Shown piece after piece: positions 48,201 through 59,520 of a stretch of DNA of 64,000 nucleotides. The stretch covers positions 74,835,801 through 74,899,800 of the forward strand of contig NC_052017.1 in the NCBI RefSeq assembly GCF_015832195.1. Direction: 5' to 3'. The notes under the pieces are model-generated. The model ran no database searches. It had not been told where the DNA came from and saw nothing but the letters and a program-made list of their open reading frames with translations. The position numbers and the translations under genes were made by a program. The DNA comes from Motacilla alba alba. Its lineage: Eukaryota; Chordata; Aves; Passeriformes; Motacillidae. Each line of letters opens with the position of its first letter. Position 1 is the first letter of the stretch.

Positions 48201-51200
48201 ATACAGCTTGTTTTCTCTCTCAGCACTAGTTGGTTCATAAATCATGATAATAACAGGTGTATCAATATTTTATTCTGCATTAGTTGTTCTGTAATGTCTT
48301 TGCTTCTGTCTGTGTTTAATATTGCCAAAATTTAACTCTGAGGATAATATAGTCCCTGTTTGCTGTCTGCTTCAGTCTTACTGTTTGTGAAACAAGTTTT
48401 AAGACAGGAGCTTTACTAATATGGTAAGAAAAAAAGCAGAGTATTATTTACCCAACAAGTTGCTTCTTGGTGTTGGCATCTGATTTTTGAATGAGGCCAA
48501 ACTGCAATGTTTTCCAATATAAAGGTCTATCAAGATCATCATCTTTTTGTCCTATCTATATCTGAAATATTGATAATATCCTTATTTTTTATCAAATTCA
48601 TTATAATAAAATATTTTCTAAATAATTTGCTAAATGGATTTCAGGTGCCAGTTGTGTCCCATATACCACAGCTCTGACATTTTTTTAAATTGATTTTCAT
48701 CTGAATTTTTCAGATGTCAGACTTCTAGAAATAGTTTCTTGAAGAGATCTCTAATGCACATCCCCTCATTTCCTCCTTCTTCCCTCTCCCTTTCCCCTCT
48801 CCGAGTTTATAATTAGCCGACTGCAGTCTAATTAATTCAGTAACAAAGTTTAGGCCCTTTTTTAATAAGACTATGAATGTGTCTGCTCAATGACTATGTG
48901 ATGTTCTTAAGGGAAGTTCTCAGGATCAGAAGTTCTCTGCCTGTAGTGTAAGCAATTATTTATATAAGACTAAAAAGTCCATCAGGTTTAATTTATTGTC
49001 TAGCTTAAAATACTTCCCATACTACCATACAGTATTAATTCAAATGCTAGAGTTCTATAAAGGCTACCTAAAAAGTCTGTCAAGTAGAAGAATGTGAGTG
49101 ACAGGAGAACAGTATTTTGAACCATGGAAATATGTGAAGGAGTGGACAAAAAGTTCTTCTGTGAGCTCCATTCTTGGTTCTCTTCCTTAGCTACCAGGTG
49201 ACACCTGACAAGAAGGAATAATCCATACACAAAGGCTGCAGAAGTAATCTTTAGACTTGCATTTTCATATTTCTACACTTGAGTTGTATTGTTTTCATTC
49301 CTTCAATAAAGCATAAAGCCTATTTGAATGACTTGAAAGACTTGTTTTCCATTTTTACGAATAACAAGGGGACTTATTTAGGAGTGGTGAGACTTTGTTA
49401 TCAAAATTTAAGCAAAACAATGTGACTGAGTGGTCTAGATCCTCAATCCTGCCCTTCTTTGTTACTGAAAATTTAGAGATTCATTTAAAAAGAAGCCAGA
49501 AGGATTTAGACTGAGTTTGTGGCCTATAAATTACAGAAAACAAGTACAAAAAGAACAAAACAGAAATAAGCTTTGGAAAATAAATAAAGTCTCTCCAGAG
49601 GCAGTGATGGTATCTCTAATTAGTAGTACTGGCCATGGCACTTATTTTTAGGGAAGGGCACATGCTGCCTTTATCCCTACTCAGCATAATAAGAGAGAAG
49701 GAACCTAAGATTTTATTAGTCACTTATTGTACCTCAAAATTATTTATGAAGACTAGCCATTTGATGACTGGAGGAATATCAATAGGAGGAAAAGACACCA
49801 GCATGTTGCATCCTTCTCTTAGACCCCCTTTTAAAGAACCGTGCATGAAAAAATGTGTGCAAGCAACCAAAGAATGCACTCAGAAGATCCCAACAGTAAA
49901 AGGTTAGGCTGCTATTTTAAGTGACTACTCTGTACTGTCTCCTTCGAGCCTAAGAATTGTTGGAGATTTCCAATGCAAATTTGGCTTTCCTTTAAAGACT
50001 GTTTTACTTTGCTTATGCACAAGATGGCTGAACTAAGGCTGCAGAGAACATTTGAATTCTGGCATTCCCTGTCTTATCTATACCAAATTTAAAACCCTTT
50101 GATGTCTCAGTATATTGTTGTACACTAGTTTATACACAGAAAACAAAGCTTTCCTTCCTGCATTTGCCAGTCTAGGCTGTTATGTAAACTGACCTCTGAA
50201 CAGGTTACCTATCACCTGATAGCCAAGAGGGAATTTAGCCAACAGTTTTTGCAGTTTAGGGTAACAGACTCATACACTTTATGGATTTCTGCAAGAACAT
50301 ATGTACAGTTAATTATAGATGCTGTTTCTCACCCTTTCCCTGACTCTTAGCTAATCTTTGCTACCCTAACCTCTAACTGCTGTTTCTTCACCTTTCCTGT
50401 ACTGTTGCATTCCCATTTCTTACTAAGGTATTTGATTCACATTTGGCCTCCTAGTGCCTGCATCACAGCATGGACAGTTCTGAGGAAAACACACAGTGAA
50501 ACAGGCTAGCATCAGGTTATTGTCCCTATGTATTTATCAGATGGACTTTAATGTAAATAGTACCTGGAAAGTTTTTCTATATAGCTTCACAGGCAGACAG
50601 GAGGTACTACCGCTGAAATACCATAAAAATGTATTTTAGTATTAGTTTGCTTTTTTTTTTATTTTTTTATTTACACTTAGAAACTCTGTATTGTTAAATA
50701 TTGCCTGGTTGTAAAATGAAATAGATTTACGGCAGAAAGTATATTGTATATGATGTGACTTATTCAGATTTTCAGACCTTAGATCTTTGAAGATAATGAA
50801 AGACAACATTGCAAGTCTAGGATATCTAAATAAGGTTCTCACTGCTTTGGCTTTGAACCTCACAATTTTGCAGCTAGAAGACCTGTAAGATTGTGCAGTC
50901 TTTCCATTCTGAGATCTGAATATTATAAATCTTTTTAAATGTCTTGCGTCCTGCTAAAGCCATACTCTTGCCTGGCTCATTACCAGTAGACATAGCCTTT
51001 AATTTCTAAAACCAAAACTCAGAAGTTATTCTGATGCTATACAAGGAACGACCAAAAGGAATAAACCAGCATACCACATAGGCTTGAAACTGCTTATTTC
51101 TAGTCTCGATGTCTTTATTGCTTTTCTGGTGACATTTTTTTAAAATAAAACTACCTTTCTTCATGCTTGTATATATAACCTCAATTCACACTTTAAGTAT

Positions 51201-51290
51201 TTTGTGTTCCTGCAGCCATCTATTCCAAAAAAAAAAAAAAAATTTTCATGTAACTCCAAGAGTAACAATGTGGTGCTAATCTCTTTGAGG
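42291..51290. other. Intergenic DNA, no gene seen
   Basis: AT-rich with small oddities only: an inverted-repeat cluster at 43790-43828, GTTT-rich tracts near 42530-42600 and 43497-43540, a more GC-rich stretch near 45900-46270, and a pyrimidine tract ending in CAG near 47302 without a convincing exon. Poly-A at 51227-51242. Confidence 0.5.
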
Positions 51291-51368
51291 AAAGGAAATG
51301 CTTTACAGACTGAAGTGGGATGCACAGATTGATATACATCCCACTTCAGTCTGTAAAGCATTTCCTTT
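51291..51368. repeat. Perfect 32-bp inverted repeat (hairpin)
   Basis: Arm 51291-51322 is the exact reverse complement of arm 51337-51368, around a 14-base spacer. Just outside, one mismatch and another pair extend the symmetry. No transposon terminal structure was recognised. It could fold as a long hairpin RNA if transcribed. Confidence 0.95.
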
Positions 51369-51534
51369 TCTGAAAACACAACTGATTCAAAGTAGATTGT
51401 AGTACCCAGAGGATTTACACCAACTAAAATTCTTTGTTCTTCCCCAGCTAATACTGCCTTCTAAACTTCTAGAAGTCTTTTAATAAGAAACAATCAAAGC
51501 AATTTATAATATTTTTAAGAAGGGGAAAAAGACC

Positions 51535-52915
51535 TGGGGAGCTATGAAATGGTAGTGCCTGGTGTGATCATTGATCAGATGCTCCTTGAAACTGTACTAA
51601 AGTACATGAAAAACAGTGCAGTGGTTGCTGACAGCCAGAATGGCTTCACTAAGGGTAAACCATGCCTGAAAAATGTGTTTGCCTTCTATAACAGGTTTAA
51701 GGTATTGGTGAATGAGGGAAGAGCAACTGATATCACCTACCTGGACTTGTGAAAAATATTTGATACTGTCCCACATGGCATCCTTGTCTCTAAAATGGAG
51801 AAACACAGAGTTGATGGGCAGACCAGTCAATGGATAAAGAATTGGCTGGATTGAATTGGCTGGAACTCAAAAAGTTGTGTTCAATGGCTCAATGTCCAAT
51901 GTACCAGTGATAAGCAGCATCCTCAGGAGTGCATATTGGGACCAGTATTATGTAATAATTTTTTTGGAGACATGGACAGCAGGTTGGAGTACACTCTCAA
52001 CAAGTTTGTGGATAACATCAAGCGGTGTAGTGTGGTCAACATGCTGGAGGGAAGAGATGCTTGACAGGCAGAGGGATCTTAAAAGGCTTGGGAGGTGGGC
52101 CTTTGAGAACCTCATGAACTTCAACAAGGCCAAATGCAAGGTCCTGCAGCTGGATCAGGGCAATCCCAATCATGGATACAGGCTGGGCAGCAAGAGGATG
52201 AGAGTAGCACCACAGAGAGGATGTGTGGTTTATTGGTAGTTAAAAAGCTCAACATGAGCCTCAATGTGTGCTTGCAGCCCAAAGAGCCAACTGCATCCTG
52301 GGCTGCATCAAAAGCAGTATGACCAGCAGGGTGAGGGAGGGGATTGTCTCTCCACTATTGAGTCTTCCCTCAATAGACTCCACCTGGAGTGCTGCATCCA
52401 GTTCTGGGATCCCCAGCATAAAAAGGTCACAGACCTGTTGGAGAGAGTCCAGGGGAAGGCCACAAAGATTATCAGATGGATGGAGCACTTCTCCTGTGAA
52501 GACAGGCTGAGAGACAAGAGAGATGGTGTTGGGCAGTATGGAGAAGGTAAGGCTTCAGGGAGACCTTCTAGCATCCCCTGTACCTAAAGGGGCTTAGAAG
52601 AAAGCTGAGAAAGGGTTTTTTACAAGGGCATGGAGTGATAGGGCAATGGGTGATGGCTTTAAACTGAAAGAGGGTTAGTTTAGATTACATGTTATGAAGA
52701 AGTTCTTCACTGACAGAGGTGGTGAGACACTGACAGAGGTTGCCTAGGGAAGTTGTAGTTTTTCTGTCCCTGTAAATGCTCAAGGCCAGGTTGGATGTGG
52801 CTTTGAGCAACCTGGCCCAGTGGAAGGGTACCTACCCACAGTGAGGAGGACTGGAACAAATGATCTTTAAAGTTCCTTCCAATCCAGACTATCCTTTGAT
52901 TGGCTGATTCATTGT
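51535..52915 (+). mobile_element. CR1 LINE fragment, sense
   Basis: A contiguous CR1 RT-to-3'-end section. RT blocks appear as agccagaatggcttcact, ttgatactgtccc and aagaattggctgga. Downstream blocks include cttcaacaaggccaaatgcaaggtcctgc, catcctgggctgcatca and tggagcacttctcctgtgaag. The 3' end is aaagttccttccaatccagactatcc. Many stops and frame changes remain, so it is inactive. It points right. Confidence 0.9.
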
Positions 52916-53294
52916 TTGGCTAATTTGTTAACAAGTAGATATCTCCTAGAGATTTGAAATTCAATTCAGAGGAATAGTCATATGTTTTATATTTCCTAGT
53001 AATTGATAGTCTGTTTGAGCTATTTAATAATAAGTAACAAGCCTTTTAAAAACATACACACTGAAAGATAAATGAATCATCTTTGCTTTTTGCTCGATTG
53101 TTCTTTCCTAGTTGTGTTAACAAGCAGATGGCTATCCTGACAGTATAGCAGTAACTTCTATGTAATTTTTCCAGCTGGAGGTACACCTGCTTATTTCACC
53201 TAGGGTTGAGTATTGACTATGTATTTCACCACACTGAATGTATACGCATCTTACATTAGCTTAATTTGTCCTAATTTAGTTCAATGTTCACAGA
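52916..53294. other. Spacer between two CR1 copies
   Basis: AT-rich, no gene seen. It separates a sense and an antisense CR1, which together form tail-to-tail elements. Confidence 0.55.
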
Positions 53295-54410
53295 AACACA
53301 GAATCATTTACATTGGAAAAGACCTCTTAAGATCATCAAGACCAACCTTTGACCGAACACATCAACTTCACCACATCATTAAGCATCACATTCAGTAATT
53401 TCTTGAACATTTAGATGGTTGGTGACTCCATCATTTCTCAGGGCAGCTTTTTCCAGTTCTGGACAACCATTTCCATGAAGAAATTCTTCCTGATGCCTCT
53501 GGCACAACTTGAAGACATGTCCACTCACCGTATCACTAGTAGCCTGGGAGAAGAGAATGACCCCCACCTTGCTACAACCTCCTGTCAGTTACCTGTAGAA
53601 GTGATGTCACCCCTGAGCCTCCACTTCTCCAAGTTAAACAATTCAAGTTCCCTCAGCTGTTCCTCATAGGAGTCACTCTCTAGACTCTTTACCAGCTTCA
53701 TTGTCCTTCTCTGGACACGGTCCAGCACATCAAAGTCTCTTTTGCTGTGAGGGGCCCAAAAGTGGACACAGGACAGTGTGGACCGTGCAGCTTCAGCAGC
53801 TTCAGCAGTGCTGAGTACATGAGGACAATCACTGCTCTGGTCCTGCTGGCCACACTATTGCTGATACAGGCCAGGATGCCATTTGCCTTCTTGGCTTCCT
53901 TGGGCACAGCTGGATCATGTTCAGCTGCTGTCAGACAGCATCACCAGGTCCTTTTCCATAGGGCAAATTTCCAGTCACTCTTTCCACAGCCTGTAGCACT
54001 GCCTGGGGTTGTTGTGATCCAAGTAAAGGACCTACCACTTTGCCCTATTTAACCTCATACCTTTGGCCTCATCCTTTTAATCCAGCCTATGCAGATCTGT
54101 TTGTAGAGCCTTCCTACCCCTCAGCAGATCAACCCTCCCCCACCCAACTTAGTATTGTCTGCAAACTTGGCGAGGGTGTACTCAGTCCCCTCATCCAAAT
54201 GATCAGTAAAGATATTAAACGGTACTGAGCCAAATACTGAGCCCTGAGGAACCCAAATAATAACAGGACTCCAAGTGAATGCAGCACTATTCACCACCAC
54301 TCTCTTTCATCACACTGAAGAGAGAACCTGTCCAAGCCATAGGCTGCCAGCTTTTCCAGGAGATTGCCATGGAAGACATTAACCAAGGCTTTGCTGAAGT
54401 CCAGATATTG
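53295..54410 (-). mobile_element. CR1 LINE fragment, antisense
   Basis: Reversed CR1 3' end at the left (cacagaatcatttacattgg, then aaagacctcttaagatcatc), followed by the antisense order: ggtgactccatcatttctc, gggcagctttttccagt, ttcctgatgcc, a section with gctgagtacatgaggacaatcactgctctggtcctgctggcc, and attgccatggaagacattaaccaaggctttgctgaagtcc. It is well preserved over 1.1 kb but not coding. The element points left. Confidence 0.92.
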
Positions 54411-54939
54411 TTGTTATGTTTATCTGGATTTCATTTTGGTTTTGTATGATTTGTTTTGCTTTGATCAAACCAGATGGGGCTAGCTTTTATTACAAGAGGA
54501 GGAAGCATAAAGGCGATATCAGATTAATAACTGACTTGAAAGATACTAAGATTAAGCAGACAATGGAAAGAGGAACTGATTAGAAAGGGAAAAGGAAATT
54601 AAGTCTGTGTTTTAGAGCTCAGTAATGAATAAAGTAAGAAGTGCCAAAAGTCAGATTTGCAGAGGAATTAAAATGAGAAGCACTATTCCTCCAAATGTAT
54701 GCATAGAATAAGATAAAAAAGGAAAGAAATAGTGGTGCTGCTATGTAGTGGGGAATAGGCAGAAATTAAAGAAAATCCTTATTTGTCTTGATTTTCAGTA
54801 AAGATAATGATGGAGCTCATGAAACCAAACTAAAAGGGCCCATAAGGCAGAGAGAACAAAGGCAAAATTAAGAGATAAAACATAACCAAAAAAAAGCAAT
54901 TTCAAGGCAGATGGATCATAAAAAATTAGCTCTGGAAAA
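54411..54939. other. Intergenic DNA, no gene seen
   Basis: A-rich with nothing recognisable. Confidence 0.5.
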
Positions 54940-55155
54940 GGTTTGTCCTGCCTGGAGAATAAGGGGCTTCAGGAGAACCTAAAAGCAGCCTCCCTGTACT
55001 TGTATGGATTTAATGAGAAGACAGAGATGGGCTCTTTATAGAACTACACAGCCAGAGGAGAAGATCTGACCTAGTCTGACTTCACAACTGACCCTGCTCT
55101 GGGCAGAGAGTGGGACTAGGGACCTCCTAGGGGTCCCTTCCAGCCTGAATGAATA
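54940..55155 (+). mobile_element. Probable old CR1 fragment, sense
   Basis: Short blocks resemble the CR1 3' section: cagcctccctgtacttgtatg, agagatgggctcttta, then gggactagggacctcctaggggtcccttccagcctgaat. Diverged, with approximate limits. Confidence 0.6.
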
Positions 55156-57959
55156 AATGTGAAAACAATGCCTCAAATTAAAATGAGGCCTGAGAGAGCA
55201 CAATCACTGTCTCAGATTATGTATGAGATGAGACTGAACAGAAGGAGGAAATGTAAAGAGAATTACTGTTTCAAGAGCAAATAAATATGCATACATTGAC
55301 CTTGAGTCAATTCAGTCTGGAATGAAAAGATTTCTACCTGTTAGGGTCATGAAGACTTTGGAACCACCTTCCAAACGGCAGTAGTGAGGCCCAAGACTAA
55401 ATTTGTTTTGTCTTGGAACTTAATTCCTATATGGAAAGAATTATAGTATGTGCCTTCCTCCTATACATGTAATTCCAGGTCTGTGGCTAGGCTGATCTTC
55501 ACAAGACACATCTTTTTCCTAAGAAAACTCCTTTGTTGTGACCTACTCTGGAATACCCAGCGATCTATAAAGTTTGTTTTAAAAACTTGACATAACAAAC
55601 TTTTAACATCCTCCCACCATGGGCAATCAGTTGTAGATGTCATTAAGAGGTGAGCAGAAGAAACCCATGCATTCACCAAATAGAAAAAGAAATCTTGTTT
55701 TTGCCAGTCATCATCTCTTTACACTCATCATGCTCAGTTGAGTAGCTCTTTGAGATGCAGGGGCTGTTGCTCTGTTGTAGTTAGTGCTCATGGATTAATT
55801 CCTATTTTCTGGTTAATAAACAAGTTTGTATTAATGTCCTTTCTTCCTAATTGAAATTGAGTCTAATAATTTTGAGAGTTATTTAATGAAATACTGTTGT
55901 GTTTTCTTCCTGCTGATAAGAATGCTTTCTAGGCTTTTAAATTCAGCTCTGCAAAAAATAAAAGTTGTGTGTAAACACTTCTAGGGTTCTAGATCATTTA
56001 AAGCAAGAGTTTCAAAACTTGAGATAAATTCCATCAAAAGATAAGGGGGAGAGAGACTGAGAACAAATTTGAGTCTTTCTATAGAATTATTCTTTTTATA
56101 TTTCTGTGGTATACTTACATTTGGAGCAATTTTTTAAAGAACAAACCTAAACCATCTGGTAGAATAATACTTGGTTAGTGCTTCATATGCATGTACTGGA
56201 TGCACAGAAAAGCTTTGATATACACCATGTCTTTCTGAGGCAAATGAGATACACAATGCATAATTCATGGCTGTACATCTTGGCATTGCATGGCAGTCTT
56301 GATTCAGTTGTTAGAACCATTTTATTTTTCAGAAGATTGTAACTCCTTAAGAGCGTGATTACAGTTAAGTGCACTGATGAATGTCAGATGTAATGAGAGG
56401 TTGTATCTCTGTCTTATGTCTCTGTTCTGAGTATGCTGTTTTAGGGTAGCCACAAGCTGCAGGCCCTCTTGCCAGTAATCCAGTAAGGAAGTGTGGACGA
56501 GTGACATTACCAGTATGCCTGGAGAAAAACAGTGAAATTTGGGAGGAGTTTGTTCCAATCTTTGGATAATTCTTTAAAAACAAACAAACAACAACAATAA
56601 CAAAACAAACAAAACCCCAAAAAGCTTTAATTGAGGTAAAAAATCATAACTTTAAAGATTTTAGAAAACCATTGCAATTGTCAGCCATATTGCTTTATAG
56701 ATGGGTTATGCACCTGCCTCATGCCACTCACTAACCCTTACATTTGCTTTAGTCTGAAAACAGATAGGGGATTTGGAATGATTGCAGAGATGCATTTTAG
56801 GGCCACTGTGTTTTGCACGTGAAGTGCCTCTTGCCTAGCAGATCAGTGGAGGGAATGATTCCCTTCAGGGTGGTTTTGGATTGATCCTAATACTAACTTC
56901 AGTCACTGTTGACATAATACTGAAGTAGTTGTCCCATCTGTTCAAAAAGTGTGATGCCCTTCACTGTGGAGGAAAGTGAATGTTTTCCCCACACACACAT
57001 TTCTAGGACTATATATTTTCTCAGTGAATCTCATTGTAGTTCCAGTCTTGATTTCTCTGCTCTCTAGATTCTTTCTCATTATGTCTGTTTAACCCAGTGA
57101 TAGAAACATCTTCTGTAACAAATGTTGTGTTTATGCATTCGCCTGGATTATTAATGGAGTTGTTCCATAAAATAAATCCAGCCTCTGAAAAATGCAGTAG
57201 TATAGCAGATTAATATCCAGACTCAACATATAGCAATATCCCTCAATATCTTTTGTCATCAGCTGCAATGACATGGCTTTCATTACTTCCTAATTGTCCA
57301 TAGCATCTCCTTGTATTTTTCTCATTAAAGTTATCTTTAAAAAGCAACCTGGTGGCTGAGATGGTCCAGAATCATCAGAACCTTCTTCTGGAAAGGTTGC
57401 ACAATGACAACTCCATAAAACCTTTACTTAAATTTAGGGAAATATGGTGCAAGCATCAGTAAAGATGTTTTTGTCTCAGAGCTATTTCTACCTCATCTTT
57501 GAGGGACAATTCCCCAAGCCTATTTAGTCTTTGATTTCTCTTATGAAATTACTTATAGGACTGCAAATTAGCTTGCTAATAATAGCAAGACAGCTTGTAC
57601 ATGAATTCATAAATACCTTTCCCACTTATTAATAAAAATGTTTGAAGCCATCAAAGTCAGATAAGACATAACCTTGCGCTTTTAATGTTAACATTTTTTT
57701 GTATTAGCTTTTTCCCTTTTACTGTAGTACTCAAATGCTATTATATATCCTACTTATTTTCCATTTTTATTTGTGGCAATCCTTGGGACATATTTTTTTC
57801 TTCCTATTTCTACAATATTTAGAAAAATGAGTCTCAGGACGTTGGCTGGGATTTCTCTTCTAGTAGAAGAGATTTCACAGCATGCAATATGTAATTACTT
57901 TTCTAAGACGCATCAAAGAAAAAAAAGTCTTACATTTTATGGCAAATGTGAAAGAATAT
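55156..57959. other. Intergenic DNA, no gene seen
   Basis: AT-rich. A CAAA/CAA-rich tract lies at about 56580-56620. No gene supported. Confidence 0.5.
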
Positions 57960-58260
57960 ACCCAAAAGGGACCATCTTTTTCATCCTCTTGCCTCAACTG
58001 TTCCTGATAGTTATTTCAAATCCTGGTAAATACCTTCAATGATGGAAATCTCACAGTCTCAATTTAATTTAGTGCTTAACTGTCTTTACAGTTAAAAGTT
58101 TTACTAATGTATAATCAAACTTAAGGCTTCAATTTAAGCCTCTTACTCCATGTTCTATCCCCAGTGGACATTAACAACAAGTTATTCATTCCTTATGTGC
58201 AGCATCCATGTAAATGTGCAAGGCTGTGAATGCTGCTCTTACTGTAAGCCATCCAAAGTG
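57960..58260 (-). mobile_element. Ancient CR1/L3-like fragment, antisense
   Basis: The order of short matches (cttcaatgatggaaatctcac, agtgcttaactgtctttacag, ttaaaagttttactaatgt, atttaagcctcttactcc, tgttctatccccagtggac) follows the antisense 3' section of CR1-like LINEs at low identity. Confidence 0.5.
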
Positions 58261-59214
58261 CCCTTTCTCTTCATACACTGCTTTGTCTGTAATTGGTCTC
58301 TTTCTCATCAAATGTTTATACATTTTGGGCAACGAAGAAGTGGCCTCCTAAATTGCCATTGGCATTTCTACATTTGACAACTTAATTCACACCCTAATTC
58401 TAAAGTCATAATTTCTATTCTGAATATCTAAATCCTGAATTTGTAAATAGTTGTTAATAGAGCTTGAATGTCTTTGCTTTTTTCCACATTTCACATTATG
58501 ATTACTCTTCATGAGATGATGTCATGAAATCATAATTGCACAGTTCTGGAAGTCAAGCACCCTGAAATTACTTGGGTTAGCATATGGATATATTAGCTAT
58601 ACTTGTGTACATCCCATTCCACGGGTAGATTTATCTTTGTTTAATGAGATCAGAATCTTGAATAGAGTTTTAAAAAACCCTTTTTTAAAAATTTCAATTA
58701 ACGACTGTATTACTTCACTTAATGCTAAGTCAGCCACTATAATGAGAAGTGGGTATTTGTCAAAAATTCTAAATTCAGTGCAGTGAACTACTAAATATTA
58801 ATCTCTGTAAAACAGCTGCCTAATGTTGGTAGACATCCACGACACTTATATTGTCCTTGTCCCTTGTCCAGTGCAACACCAACTGTGTACTAAGTTCACT
58901 TAAAAATTTATATTCCTTTAATGGAGCATTAATGTATCTGCTTACAACCCACAAAAATCTAAAAATTTGAAATGTTTTTTCTTACATGGGACATTAATGA
59001 GGTGCATGGAATTAAGTAGATCAATCTGACTCTTTAGGGATGCAAAAAAGCAGGTGCAGTGACTTAACCCACTCAAAGTTTAGAAAATCTATATTAAACC
59101 ATAATTTACCAACTTTAATGCCTCACAGGTTTGTCAATGTTACTTAGTGCTCATGAAAGTACATGTGGATATTGAGTCCTCTTTTAGGGTCCCAACACTG
59201 AGAACAGTGTTAGA
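58261..59214. other. Intergenic DNA, no gene seen
   Basis: AT-rich, nothing recognised. Confidence 0.5.
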
Positions 59215-59450
59215 CTTGAGTAAATTCATCTGGCTGGGATCTGGAGCCATCATCCCATGAGGAGGTGCTGAGGAACCATGGCTTGTTCAGCCTGGAGGCA
59301 TGGCTCCAGGGTGTCCTGGAGCAGTACATACCATCACCCCAACACCTGTGAGAAGATGGAACTAGGCTCTTCACAGTGCATAAAGTGAAATAAGAGAGGA
59401 TTAGGCTATAAGAGGGATGGAAATAACCCTTAGGACAGTCCAGAAGTAGA
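59215..59450 (+). mobile_element. CR1 LINE fragment, sense
   Basis: CR1 blocks in sense order: gtgctgaggaaccatggcttgttcagcctgg, then gaagatggaactaggctcttcacagtg and ggctataagagggatgg. Truncated at both ends. Confidence 0.65.
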
Positions 59451-59454
59451 GCAC

Positions 59455-59520
59455 CTTTCCTAGAATGTCTCCTAGACATTTTTCCTAGAAATGTCTCCTA
59501 AAATTTCTCCTAGAAATGTT
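59455..59520. repeat. Short imperfect tandem repeat
   Basis: Four or five variants of tcctagaaatgtc in a row, directly after the CR1 fragment. No gene. Confidence 0.75.

Noticed and set aside
49635..49907. 90-codon + strand open frame
   Set aside because: No domain, no splice or promoter support, typical length for chance in this DNA.
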